From: Shewanella aestuarii
GTDB taxonomy: Bacteria; Pseudomonadota; Gammaproteobacteria; Enterobacterales; Shewanellaceae
DNA: 64,000 bases
Direction: 5' to 3'
NCBI RefSeq assembly: GCF_014647215.1
Contig: NZ_BMOT01000004.1
Span: forward strand, 124,001-188,000
Shown piece by piece: positions 45,949 to 54,839 of the stretch; within the stretch, counting starts at the first letter, position 1; the number at the start of each line of letters is the position of its first letter. A model generated the notes under the pieces. It saw only the letters and a program-made list of their open reading frames with translations. It was not told where the DNA came from and ran no database searches. Made by a program: the position numbers and the translations under genes.

Positions 45949-47043
45949 TTAGAATGCTTGTTTGCCGTTACGTACAAAGCTTGGGGCAATCACTTTAACC
46001 GCAACGCGTTTTTTACGCATTTCAACTTCGGCAACCGTACCAATACCGTTTGGTACGCGTGCCATTGCAATAGAATAGCCTAAAGTTGGCGAGAAAGTCC
46101 CGCTGGTGATCGCACCTTGATGCTCTACACCGTTTTCATCGGTGAAAAACACTGGCATATCATGGCGTAAAACGCCTTTTTCTTCCATAACTAGACCAAC
46201 TAATTTGTCGGTGCCAGCAGCTTTTAATTGAGTTAATGCTGCGCGGCCAATAAAGTCACGGTCGCTTGGCTCCCACGCTACGGTCCAACCCATGTTAGCA
46301 GCTAATGGATTAATGCTTTCGTCCATGTCTAAACCGTATAGGTTCATACCGGCTTCTAAACGTAATGTGTCACGCGCGCCTAGACCACAAGGACGAACTT
46401 CAACGTCTAAAAGTGCTTGCCATAGCGCCTGAGCTTCGTCTTCAGGGACGATAATTTCGTAGCCTGCTTCACCGGTATAACCTGTGGTAGCAATAAATAG
46501 GCTGCCAGATTGCACGCCAAAGAATGGCTTCATGCCTTCAATCGCTGCATTTTGCTCGGCATTGAATACTTTAGCGGCTTTCGCTTTAGCGTTAGGGCCT
46601 TGTACGGCGATCATCGCTAGCTCTGGACGCTCAGTGATGCTGACATCAAAGGCTGCAGCTTGCTTGTTGATCCACGCTAGGTCTTTTTCGCGGGTGGCTG
46701 AGTTAACCACAACGCGGTAGTGCGTGTCGGTTAAATAGTAAGTGATAAGATCGTCGATGATACCAGCGTTTTCGTCTAGCATGCCGCCGTATAAGGCTTT
46801 GCCTGGTACGGTCAGTTTGGCGACATCGTTTGCTAATAGCTTACGTAAGAATGCACATGCGTCAGTGCCAGTAACATCGACAACCGTCATGTGTGACACG
46901 TCAAACATACCCGCGTCTTGACGAACAGCATGATGCTCTTCGATTTGCGAACCATAGTTGATTGGCATTTCCCAACCGTGGAAATCCACCATTTTGGCGT
47001 TCGATTCTAAATGCTTGCTGAAGAGTACCGTTTTGCTAGCCAT
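45949..47043 (-). CDS. gcvT: Aminomethyltransferase, T-protein of glycine cleavage
   Basis: This 364-aa protein shows the T-protein opening [23 protein letters not shown], then [11 protein letters not shown] and [10 protein letters not shown]. It transfers the methylene group to tetrahydrofolate, giving 5,10-methylene-THF and ammonia. It is the first gene of the gcv operon. The leader is about 70 nt from the proposed promoter, and no glycine riboswitch pattern is visible in the 232 bp upstream. Confidence 0.97.
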   Translation of the reverse strand: MASKTVLFSKHLESNAKMVDFHGWEMPINYGSQIEEHHAVRQDAGMFDVSHMTVVDVTGTDACAFLRKLLANDVAKLTVPGKALYGGMLDENAGIIDDLITYYLTDTHYRVVVNSATREKDLAWINKQAAAFDVSITERPELAMIAVQGPNAKAKAAKVFNAEQNAAIEGMKPFFGVQSGSLFIATTGYTGEAGYEIIVPEDEAQALWQALLDVEVRPCGLGARDTLRLEAGMNLYGLDMDESINPLAANMGWTVAWEPSDRDFIGRAALTQLKAAGTDKLVGLVMEEKGVLRHDMPVFFTDENGVEHQGAITSGTFSPTLGYSIAMARVPNGIGTVAEVEMRKKRVAVKVIAPSFVRNGKQAF

Positions 47044-47113
47044 TCTTATCCCTTATTGTGGGTAGTGCCATGTAAAAAAACACAGCCTAGGTATTTGCTA
47101 AAATTCGGCCAAA

Positions 47114-47144
47114 ATTATACTCGGCAGAGTTGGATTGTATACAA
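47114..47144 (-). promoter_or_regulatory. gcvT promoter with overlapping palindromic operator
   Basis: On the minus strand a perfect -10 TATAAT (47119-47114) lies 71 bp before the gcvT start. Upstream, around the -35 position, is the perfect 10-bp palindrome TTGTATACAA (47135-47144). Its placement over a poor -35 suggests a repressor or activator site; GntR-family regulators use sites of this form, but the protein is not identified. Confidence 0.5.
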
Positions 47145-47275
47145 AAAAATTTTCTAATCCGACAGGCATATCATTAGTTTAGCTAATGCGATACCTGTAA
47201 TAAATTTACAACTCTTTTAAATGAAAATCATCTATAGCGCTGGATCACCTGATATATAAGCGATTTTAAAGATTC

Positions 47276-48499
47276 TTAAGATGAAATTGATTCACGACAC
47301 AGTTTAGGTAATGTCATCTTGTTGCCCATGGCCTGTCTGACGAACACTGTTTTCAGACCAGCAACATTATCGACCAAAGACAATCCGATGTCGCGGATGG
47401 CTTTTTTCACAGGATTGCGTCCAGCAAACAGTCGCTTAAAGGCTTCCATGGTGGCGATCATTTCCATGGCTTCCGTTTTACGCCAGCGCTCTAACGCGCG
47501 TAAATGACGATATTCACCAATGTCTTTGCCCTGCTCATGCAGTTCTGTCACGGTTTGAATAATACTGGCAGCATCTAAAAAGCCTAAGTTAACCCCTTGC
47601 CCTGCCAATGGATGCACTGTATGAGCCGCATCACCCGCTAACACTAAGCGATGGCGGGCAAAATGACGGGCATAACGCATACGTAGTGGAAACGCATGGC
47701 GCTCGCTTATCACTTCACATACACCTAAACGACTGTCTAAGGCTGCGGTTAACGCATGGCCAAAGGTCACATCATCTAAGGCTAACAATTGCTCAGCATG
47801 CTGCGGCGAGGTTGACCATACTATCGAACACAGGTTGTCCTCATATAAGGGCAGCATGGCCAAAGGGCCATCAGGTAAAAAGGCCTGACGTGCGGTGGCA
47901 TCATGGGGAAGTTCGGTGCGAACAGTAGCAACTATCGCGTGGTGACCATAATCCCAAAAGGTTAATGGAATTTGGCATTGTTGGCGTACCCATGAATTAG
48001 CGCCATCGGCACCTATCACTAACGCGGCTGACATATTGTCACCGTTTTCCAGGGTTAACCAAGCTTCGCGTTCGCCAAATGCCACCCGCTGCAATTTTTG
48101 TTGTTCAATATGGGTGATATTGGTTAGCTCACTGACTCGTTTGGCTAATGCAAAACTAATGGCGTCGTTTTCAATGATCGCCCCAAGATGGTTTTCGCTA
48201 ATGGCATGGGCGTCAAATTCAATTTTACCCATGCCGTCTTTGTCCCACACCATCATTTTTTGGTATGGACTGACTCGGCTATGGTCAAGGTATTGCCATG
48301 CGCCAAGGTTGGTTAGCAGTTGTTGACTGGCTTTATTAATGGCACTGACGCGCAGTTTAGGCTCACCGCTGGGGGCTTGTGTGCTGCTAGCATCAATGAC
48401 CACTACCTTTAAATTGGCTTCAGCTAAGCCAATTGCGGTAGCTAATCCCACCATTCCGCCGCCAACAATGGCAACATCGAAAGTTTGGCTGGTATACAT
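47276..48499 (-). CDS. ubiI: 2-octaprenylphenol hydroxylase UbiI (VisC)
   Basis: This 407-aa FAD monooxygenase has the dinucleotide motif VAIVGGGMVGLATAIG, the middle motif LVIGADGANSWVRQ, and the second FAD motif GDAAHTVHPLAGQGVNLGFLDA. It is close to E. coli UbiI along its whole length (LRVSAINKAS, PLTFWDYGHHA, CSIVWS). It hydroxylates the ring in ubiquinone synthesis. It lies 74 bp downstream of ubiH, the conserved order ubiH-ubiI-gcvTHP. Confidence 0.93.
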   Translation of the reverse strand: MYTSQTFDVAIVGGGMVGLATAIGLAEANLKVVVIDASSTQAPSGEPKLRVSAINKASQQLLTNLGAWQYLDHSRVSPYQKMMVWDKDGMGKIEFDAHAISENHLGAIIENDAISFALAKRVSELTNITHIEQQKLQRVAFGEREAWLTLENGDNMSAALVIGADGANSWVRQQCQIPLTFWDYGHHAIVATVRTELPHDATARQAFLPDGPLAMLPLYEDNLCSIVWSTSPQHAEQLLALDDVTFGHALTAALDSRLGVCEVISERHAFPLRMRYARHFARHRLVLAGDAAHTVHPLAGQGVNLGFLDAASIIQTVTELHEQGKDIGEYRHLRALERWRKTEAMEMIATMEAFKRLFAGRNPVKKAIRDIGLSLVDNVAGLKTVFVRQAMGNKMTLPKLCRESISS

Positions 48500-48573
48500 A
48501 GCAGTGTCCTTTTAAAGCATCAGTGAAAAAGTAAATCGGTGCATGGCTTTGGTGTTTGAATATAAAGGGATGA

Positions 48574-49851
48574 TTAACGCCAGCCCATAGCAATTTGTGC
48601 CACAGGCCGTTTTAACGGTGGTAACCATGATAATAATCTTAACCCCAGCGAGCGCCCAGCCACGAGTGGCCAATGTTGATTTGAAAAACCACGCACTAAA
48701 AATTCGATATTACGCAAAGTGCTGTGGCGATCGTCCTGACGCGCGGCCAAATATTGATGCACTATCTCGCTTGAGCCAACATCAAATACCCTTGAATTAT
48801 TATCCGCGTTAGCATCCGCTTGTTTAAGTGCGGTTTCAATTACCTGAATAAGTCCCACTACATCACGTAAACCTAAGTTGAAACCTTGCCCTGCTATAGG
48901 GTGTAAGGTTTGCGCAGCATTACCTACAAATACACAACGGTGAAATATTGGCCGCGGCATAGTGGTTAGGGTTAACGGATAAGTTACGCGTTTACCGACT
49001 TGGGTAAAACGCCCTGCCCGATTACCAAAAGCTTGTTGTAATTGCTGTAAAAAGTCGGCTTCATCGGTCTGGGCTAATTGCGCAGCTTTTGCAGGTGAAA
49101 CCGCCCATACCAATGATAATCTGGCATGGCTTGAAGCCCGTGGTGCTTGGCCTTGAACTACAACCGGATTACTCATAGGTAATAAGGCTAATGGGCCAGT
49201 TTCGGTGAATCTTTCATATGCCCAGTGTTGATGCGGTTTATCGGTTTCAACATTGGCCACCACAGCGCTTTGCTGAAAGTCGATTTGTTCAGCGTCTTGC
49301 TTTAATTGCTCACGCACTACTGAATTAGCACCATCAGCAGCCACCAGCAATTTAGCGCTAAGGGTAAACCCATTATCTAACGTTAGGTAATGGCCCTGTT
49401 CATCACTGGTGAGTTGGCTGAGTTTTGCGGGACAGAATAAAGTGATATCGGCTTGTTTAAGTTGTTCAAACAGCACCTGCCCCACTTGCGCGAGCTCAAC
49501 CACTTGACCTAATGCCGATAAGCCTAGCGGCTTGGCGTTAAGTTCGGTCATGCCAAAATGACCGCGATCTGAAATGTGAATGTCTTCAATTGCTGTGCCT
49601 AAATGGCTCAGCGCAGGCCAAATGCCCAAGCGAGTTAATTCAAAAATAGAACCATGGGCAATAGCAATTGAGCGAGCATCAAACCCTGGGTGACTGTCGT
49701 CGGCTTGCTGGGCTTCAATAAGGGCAATGGATAATGGCTGCGCCCGACCTTGATTGAGCTTGGCAAGTCCTAGCGCTAAGGTTGCGCCCGCCATGGCACC
49801 GCCAATAATAACAATATCAAAGGGTTGTAATGCTGCTGATGCTGAATTCAT
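48574..49851 (-). CDS. ubiH: 2-octaprenyl-6-methoxyphenol hydroxylase UbiH
   Basis: This 425-aa paralogue of UbiI has motifs IVIIGGAMAGATLALGL, LLVAADGANSVVREQ and GNAAQTLHPIAGQGFNLGLRD. The GNAAQT variant is typical of UbiH, against GDAAHT of UbiI. It performs another ring hydroxylation of ubiquinone synthesis. It is 52 bp downstream of the UPF0149 gene. E. coli has pepP between these two genes; here it is absent. Confidence 0.93.
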   Translation of the reverse strand: MNSASAALQPFDIVIIGGAMAGATLALGLAKLNQGRAQPLSIALIEAQQADDSHPGFDARSIAIAHGSIFELTRLGIWPALSHLGTAIEDIHISDRGHFGMTELNAKPLGLSALGQVVELAQVGQVLFEQLKQADITLFCPAKLSQLTSDEQGHYLTLDNGFTLSAKLLVAADGANSVVREQLKQDAEQIDFQQSAVVANVETDKPHQHWAYERFTETGPLALLPMSNPVVVQGQAPRASSHARLSLVWAVSPAKAAQLAQTDEADFLQQLQQAFGNRAGRFTQVGKRVTYPLTLTTMPRPIFHRCVFVGNAAQTLHPIAGQGFNLGLRDVVGLIQVIETALKQADANADNNSRVFDVGSSEIVHQYLAARQDDRHSTLRNIEFLVRGFSNQHWPLVAGRSLGLRLLSWLPPLKRPVAQIAMGWR

Positions 49852-49903
49852 ATCTCAACTCAATCGCTTATTTATTTGCGGCTAAAGCCTGTGACTAAAT
49901 AAT

Positions 49904-50479
49904 TTAGTGTACGGTTTGGGTGGTGTCGGTGTTGTCCATTGGCGGAACTGGACCAAATTCTGAGTAACATAAAATTGCCGCCATGCGGACAAACTCTTGC
50001 AACTCAACATAGGCAGCTTCTGATTCTTCATCATCACCTACATCAAATTCCACTTGAGCGATTTCAGCAAGATCTTTGATCACTTCTTTTACATCGTCCG
50101 ATGCCTGATTCAATTTTGGCTGAATAATGGCAATGCCAGTTAAAAAGCTTTGGGTCCACAGCGACAATGCTTCAACCCGATGCGATAATGACACTTCCTC
50201 TTCAGGCAGCAATAAAGTGAAGCCGAATTCAAAATCAGCCAAACGGGTGACTGTGTCCTGATAAAGGTCGGTAATTAACTTCAGTAAGTTGCTTTCTAGT
50301 GCCTGACCATCGTTCATTAAATCAATTAATGGGCCAACCCAGGTTTGATTATCCTGTTCAACACCACCACAAATTAAGCCTACCAATGCACCGTGAACTT
50401 CTACTGGGTGCTGGCCAATTTCGGCGGCGTCGAGGGCATTTTTAAGGTTGTCGATACATAATGAAGGTGGGGTTGCCAT
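49904..50479 (-). CDS. UPF0149 family protein (YgfB-like)
   Basis: This 191-aa acidic helical protein has the YgfB pattern: VEVHGALVGLICGG near residue 25, FEFGFTLLLPEEE in the middle, FLTGIAI, and C-terminal FVRMAAILCYSEFGP. Members are small cytoplasmic proteins of poorly known function. It heads the ubiH-ubiI cluster and is divergent from zapA, as in E. coli. No SEC-C zinc tail is present. Confidence 0.88.
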   Translation of the reverse strand: MATPPSLCIDNLKNALDAAEIGQHPVEVHGALVGLICGGVEQDNQTWVGPLIDLMNDGQALESNLLKLITDLYQDTVTRLADFEFGFTLLLPEEEVSLSHRVEALSLWTQSFLTGIAIIQPKLNQASDDVKEVIKDLAEIAQVEFDVGDDEESEAAYVELQEFVRMAAILCYSEFGPVPPMDNTDTTQTVH

Positions 50480-50697
50480 GGTACTTTCCTAAAGGGCGAT
50501 AACTTTCCCAATGCTAGCAGAGTTCGCTATTGTCGCCAAATACTTGCAGCCACGATGTGAGATAAAAGCCAGATTTGCTCAGACATACAGCAAATAGATA
50601 AAAAGGCGTCTGCTTGCCTTGCGCTTTTAAATCCACACCTATATAGTTCGGCTTTAACAATATATGCTTTTTTTATAAAGGATCTTGCCGCGACGTT

Positions 50698-51006
50698 ATG
50701 AGTACCAGCGCTGTTGAAATAACCCTTTTAGGGCGCACATACTCTATCGCATGTCCCAAAGGACGTGAGGATAACCTACGCTCAGTGGCCAGAGAGGTTG
50801 AGGCACAGCTCACCAACCTGAAAACCCGTACCAATAGCTTGAGCCGCGAAGAATTAGCCATTATGGCCGCGTTAAATATTGGTAATGAATTGTTTGAAGA
50901 AAAGCAGAAAAATAAACACTATATGGCGCAAATGGACGAGCGTATTTCTTTGTTACAATCTACGCTTGAAAATTCGTTGATTGAACGAAGTCGCAAGGAC
51001 GACTAA
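50698..51006 (+). CDS. zapA: Cell division protein ZapA
   Basis: This 102-aa protein matches ZapA: VEITLLGRTYSIACPKGREDNL at the N-terminus, then LSREELAIMAALNIGNELFEEK, then a C-terminal coiled coil. ZapA cross-links FtsZ filaments in the division ring. The gene order zapA, ssrS, formyl-THF cyclo-ligase, divergent from ygfB, is conserved in gammaproteobacteria and supports the call. Confidence 0.93.
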   Translation: MSTSAVEITLLGRTYSIACPKGREDNLRSVAREVEAQLTNLKTRTNSLSREELAIMAALNIGNELFEEKQKNKHYMAQMDERISLLQSTLENSLIERSRKDD

Positions 51007-51049
51007 AATCAGTTTTAGATACTTGCGTTAAGCAACTATCGACCTGTTT

Positions 51050-51232
51050 TGCTCCCTGGGATATGCGTGTGTTGGTAATGTCCCTGTGCCGATATTTACA
51101 AACCCAGGGTGAATGCTTTCATTGACATTGTGCATGCTCGGCTCGTATCGAGAAGCCTTAGGATATGAACATTTACCCGCCTTGAACCTACGGTTCAAGG
51201 GCTTACACCAGCCACGGTATTCTGGGGAGCAT
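51050..51232 (+). ncRNA. ssrS: 6S RNA
   Basis: This region of about 183 nt has the closing stem TGCTCCCTGGGATA / TATTCTGGGGAGCA. Conserved segments in the E. coli order follow: TGCCGATATTT, GCATGCTCGG ... CGAGAAGCCTTA, and CCTTGAACC ... GGTTCAAGGG. The central bubble mimics an open promoter and binds sigma-70 RNA polymerase in stationary phase. It sits between zapA and the cyclo-ligase gene, its standard place. Ends are set from the closing stem. Confidence 0.92.
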
Positions 51233-51240
51233 CCTAATTT

Positions 51241-52041
51241 ATGACGTTAACTCGCTACATGAACACTGCTGAAATACCAGCAGAATCAGCACCAGCCCAA
51301 ACCACTTATTTCTCATCTGGTAGTAAACATTTAGACATTGCTAATCAGGCATTATCTGCAGTAGATGCTGATAATCAACATCTGCATATCGATAACCTCG
51401 CCCATCAAGATTCTGGTTTTGAATTAAGCAATCAAGAGCGTTATGCGCTATTTGACAGCCAAGGTATGGGGCGTGATTTTATTCGCCGTCATATTCGCGA
51501 AGAACGTAAAAGCTTTAGCTCTGCTGAGCAACATCAATTAGCGTTAATTGCTAGCCGTCATATGTTGGCTGAAATTCAGCAACGTAATGCCCAGCATGTT
51601 GCCTTGTATTTCAGCTTCGATGGTGAGTTAGCTACTGAAAAATTGATTGAAGCCCTATGGCATATTGGAGTGAAAACCTATTTGCCGATCGTGCATCCTT
51701 TTTGTCCAGGTCACTTGCTATTTTGCCACTACCACAGTGAATCGGTATTGATTAAAAACAAGTTTGGTATTTCAGAACCTAAACTGAATGTGCAAGACGT
51801 GATCCCCACGCCTAAGCTAGACATGATTGTGACCCCATTAGTGGCATTTGATGGTGCCTGTAACCGTATGGGTATGGGCGGTGGTTACTATGATAGAACC
51901 TTGAAAAACAGTGTGGACAACAAACCTTTTGCGGTTGGTTTTGCCCATGATTGTCAGCAGGTGAGTCATTTGCCTGTTGAGTGTTGGGATGTGCCATTGC
52001 CATTGGTGATCACGCCCACTCGACGCTTAGCCCGCAGTTAA
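51241..52041 (+). CDS. fau: 5-formyltetrahydrofolate cyclo-ligase with N-terminal extension
   Basis: The catalytic domain begins about residue 76 (GRDFIRRHIREERKSFS, the ATP-binding basic N-terminus) and ends with the family motif VAFDGACNRMGMGGGYYDRTL. It converts 5-formyl-THF to 5,10-methenyl-THF. The frame is open to ATG 51241, giving 266 aa. The first 65 or so residues are low in similarity to the family, which is usually near 200 aa. I keep ATG 51241 because ATG 51466 lacks a spaced ribosome-binding site, whereas GGGGAG of the 6S RNA 3' arm lies 11 nt before 51241. Confidence 0.85.
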   Translation: MTLTRYMNTAEIPAESAPAQTTYFSSGSKHLDIANQALSAVDADNQHLHIDNLAHQDSGFELSNQERYALFDSQGMGRDFIRRHIREERKSFSSAEQHQLALIASRHMLAEIQQRNAQHVALYFSFDGELATEKLIEALWHIGVKTYLPIVHPFCPGHLLFCHYHSESVLIKNKFGISEPKLNVQDVIPTPKLDMIVTPLVAFDGACNRMGMGGGYYDRTLKNSVDNKPFAVGFAHDCQQVSHLPVECWDVPLPLVITPTRRLARS

Positions 52042-52096
52042 ACACCAAAGCCAATTGACCTTTGCTGATTATATTTCACTCAGCCTAGGCCGCATA

Positions 52097-52140
52097 AAAA
52101 ATCATCCCCACTACACTTGATGTATGGGGATGATTTGTTT
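52097..52140. terminator. Bidirectional terminator between fau and metY
   Basis: Arms AAATCATCCCCA / TGGGGATGATTT (12 bp) with further CTACA/TGTA pairing inside. A and T runs on the two sides serve both convergent genes. Confidence 0.8.
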
Positions 52141-52185
52141 ATGGCTTTACAACATATAGCATCTTAAGCCTTATGAGTCATGCGC

Positions 52186-53493
52186 TTAGCTTAATGCTTT
52201 CTCCAGTGCCTGACTGACATCGGCAATGATATCGTCGATATGCTCAATGCCCACTGAAATTCTAATTAAGTCTTCTGAGACGCCCGCTTTAGCCAGTTCA
52301 GCCGCATCAAGTTGTCTGTGGGTAGTGCTTGCTGGGTGACAAGCTAATGACTTGGCATCACCAATGTTCACTAAACGTAATACCATTTGTAGCGCATCAA
52401 TAAACTTACCGCCCGCCACTTTACCCGCCTGCGCATTAGGGGCTTTTATGCCAAAACTGATAATACCTGAAGCCTTGCCGCCAGTGATTTTTTGGCAACG
52501 CTCAAAATGCGGACTATTAGGCAGTGCAGCATAATTAACCCAACTCACTTGTGGGTGATTATCTAGGTATTTAGCTAATGTCAGTGCATTACTGCAATGA
52601 CGTTCCATACGTAAGCTAAGGGTTTCTAGTCCTTGCAGTAATAAAAAGGCACTTTGTGGCGATAACGCTGCGCCGGTATTCCGTAATGGCACAACGCGGC
52701 AACGGCCAATAAAGGCCGCTGGGCCAAACGCTTCGGTATACACCACGCCATGATAAGATGGATCGGGCTGGTTCAGTAAGGCAAAACGTGACTTATTGGC
52801 AACCCAGTCAAATTTACCGGAATCAATAATCACCCCGCCAATGGTTGTGCCATGGCCGCCTATATATTTGGTTAATGAATGAATAACAATATCGGCGCCA
52901 TGATCAAATGCGCGGCACAGCACCGGAGTGGCCACGGTATTATCCACCACTAACGGCACCCCATGTTTATGGGCAATATCAGCTAAACGTTGTAAATCGA
53001 CCACGTTACCTGCGGGGTTACCAATCGACTCACAGAATAACGCTTTGGTTTTATCGTCAATCAGGGCTTCAAGGCCAGCATAATCATCATAAGCGGCCAT
53101 GCGAACTTCAACGCCTTGACGCGGTAAAGTGTGGGCAAATAAATTATAGGTGCCACCATATAACTGACTGGTGCTAACTATGTTATCACCCACTTGAGTT
53201 AAGGCTTGAATAGCATAGGTAATCGCTGCCATGCCTGAAGCCACCGCTAATGCTGCAATGCCGCCTTCAATGGCTGCAAGACGCTGCTCTAACACATCTG
53301 TTGTGGGGTTCATTATGCGGGTGTATATATTACCAGCCACTTTTAAGTCGAATAGATCAGCACCGTGCTGGGTGTCATCAAAGGTATAAGAGGTAGTTTG
53401 GTAAATGGGTACGGCTGCAGCCTTGGTGGTTGCTTCGGATTTATAGCCGTGGTGGAGCGCGAGCGACTCGAGTTTCAAATTTGCCGTTGACAT
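52186..53493 (-). CDS. metY: O-acetylhomoserine sulfhydrylase-type PLP enzyme (MetY)
   Basis: This 435-aa Cys/Met-metabolism PLP enzyme has ETLALHHGY-like opening ESLALHHGY, TSYTFDDTQHGADLF, and the PLP-lysine segment VIHSLTKYIGGHGTTIGG. The length and YTRIMNPTTDVLEQR fit O-acetylhomoserine aminocarboxypropyltransferase rather than MetB. It makes homocysteine from O-acetylhomoserine and sulphide. ATG 53493 has AAGGAAGGGATT directly upstream; codons up to 53532 do not. Monocistronic. Confidence 0.9.
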   Translation of the reverse strand: MSTANLKLESLALHHGYKSEATTKAAAVPIYQTTSYTFDDTQHGADLFDLKVAGNIYTRIMNPTTDVLEQRLAAIEGGIAALAVASGMAAITYAIQALTQVGDNIVSTSQLYGGTYNLFAHTLPRQGVEVRMAAYDDYAGLEALIDDKTKALFCESIGNPAGNVVDLQRLADIAHKHGVPLVVDNTVATPVLCRAFDHGADIVIHSLTKYIGGHGTTIGGVIIDSGKFDWVANKSRFALLNQPDPSYHGVVYTEAFGPAAFIGRCRVVPLRNTGAALSPQSAFLLLQGLETLSLRMERHCSNALTLAKYLDNHPQVSWVNYAALPNSPHFERCQKITGGKASGIISFGIKAPNAQAGKVAGGKFIDALQMVLRLVNIGDAKSLACHPASTTHRQLDAAELAKAGVSEDLIRISVGIEHIDDIIADVSQALEKALS

Positions 53494-53602
53494 AATCCCT
53501 TCCTTTGATGATAAGCAGTGTGAATATTGCACTGATATTCACACTAACAAACAGCCATCTAGAAGTCTAAATATTTTTTTGTCTGTTAAATCCGCTCTGC
53601 CA

Positions 53603-54328
53603 TTACATTAACTGCCGCCCGCCATCTACGGCATAGCTGCGCCCCGTAACATAGTGGCTTGATTGCAGGTACTCAACGAGGGCTATAATTTCATGATTAC
53701 CGGCTTCTTTTGGCAATATTGCTTTAGCTAACGCTTTAACTTTATAAGCTTCATCATCGTGCTCGTTGAATAAAATCATCGCTGGCGCAATAGAGTTAAC
53801 TTTAACGTGTGGTGCTAATTTGGCCGCAAAAGATAAGGTTAAATTGTGCAATGCCGCTTTACTGGCCGCATAAGCAATATGCTTTTTACTGCCTTTCTCA
53901 GCCACATAATCAGTGATATGAATAATATTGCTGGCGCCCACCATATCGGTATTTAGCTGAGCGCTTTGTATTAATAAATCGGCCAATGCGAGATTAATTT
54001 CATAGGGAGCGCTCACATGTACCTGCATCATGCGGTTAATGGTGTCACTGGCACTTAATGGATTGTTGTCGGGCAACCAATCTGAAGCGTTATGAATAAT
54101 GCAGTCTAAACGCTTTGTCGTTTTAACCTGCTGAATAAAATTGGCGACAGATGCGCCATCGGTTAAATCACATTTAATCAGCGTTGCGCCTAACTTTCGA
54201 AGCTGCTCTATGCTGTCGTAGTGACTACGATAAGTACCAATAACGTTATCGCCACGGGCTAAAAAGTGCTTTGCTAGTGCATAGCCGATGCGTTTACCTA
54301 CGCCTGTAATCAATACCGTCTTATTCAT
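53603..54328 (-). CDS. folM: Dihydromonapterin reductase FolM
   Basis: This 241-aa short-chain dehydrogenase has the NADP-binding TGVGKRIGYALAKHF, HNASDW and the active-site Tyr/Lys in YAASKAALHNLTLSFA. The opening KTVLITGVGKRIG and the overall pattern match FolM, which reduces dihydromonapterin for the pterin cofactor of phenylalanine hydroxylase. It is a single gene between metY and azlD. Confidence 0.88.
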   Translation of the reverse strand: MNKTVLITGVGKRIGYALAKHFLARGDNVIGTYRSHYDSIEQLRKLGATLIKCDLTDGASVANFIQQVKTTKRLDCIIHNASDWLPDNNPLSASDTINRMMQVHVSAPYEINLALADLLIQSAQLNTDMVGASNIIHITDYVAEKGSKKHIAYAASKAALHNLTLSFAAKLAPHVKVNSIAPAMILFNEHDDEAYKVKALAKAILPKEAGNHEIIALVEYLQSSHYVTGRSYAVDGGRQLM

Positions 54329-54536
54329 ATACTTCTCTTATTTATCAGGATAGATTTGTTATTTTTCATTACCTTAGCATATCGACAAAATAGAACGCTA
54401 GGCAAGTTATCATTCACTTACACTACCGCAAACTTAATACAGTTCAATGACAGTACATTACGCTGACGACCTTGATTAGGTTTAAAGTTTAAACATCTAA
54501 TTGGCATTGATCTAATGTTCACTTATCAAAGCTGAC

Positions 54537-54839
54537 CTAAAGCAGAAAAAACAGCCCCATACTGATCACTATGGTTAGCAGGGTATTTTTAGTTAACCAT
54601 GCTAATAATGTCGCAACGATGGCGCAGACGAGATACGGATTAGACAGTGATAAATCCAGCTGATTATTGGGTACAAACACAATCGGTGCAAAAATAGCGG
54701 TTAATACTGCGGGGGCGGAATAACTTAAAAACGTCAGCGTTTTCTTGCTTAACCGAATTGGTACTTTAGGCTCAAGTAACACATGACGACTGGCAAACAC
54801 GATTATTGCCATGAGTATTATGGTTAACCAAATCATCAT
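54537..54839 (-). CDS. azlD: AzlD-family branched-chain amino acid exporter subunit
   Basis: This 100-aa protein with three to four membrane segments matches AzlD: MIWLTIILMAIIVFASRH near the N-terminus and SYSAPAVLTAIFAPIVF. It works with AzlC in export of branched-chain or related amino acids. Its start overlaps the azlC stop by 4 bp (ATGA), so translation is coupled. Confidence 0.88.
   Translation of the reverse strand: MMIWLTIILMAIIVFASRHVLLEPKVPIRLSKKTLTFLSYSAPAVLTAIFAPIVFVPNNQLDLSLSNPYLVCAIVATLLAWLTKNTLLTIVISMGLFFLL

Noticed and set aside
47044..47275. Glycine riboswitch upstream of gcvT
   Set aside because: The 232-bp gap is short for a tandem riboswitch and lacks the conserved GGAGAG and GCCGAAGG-type segments.
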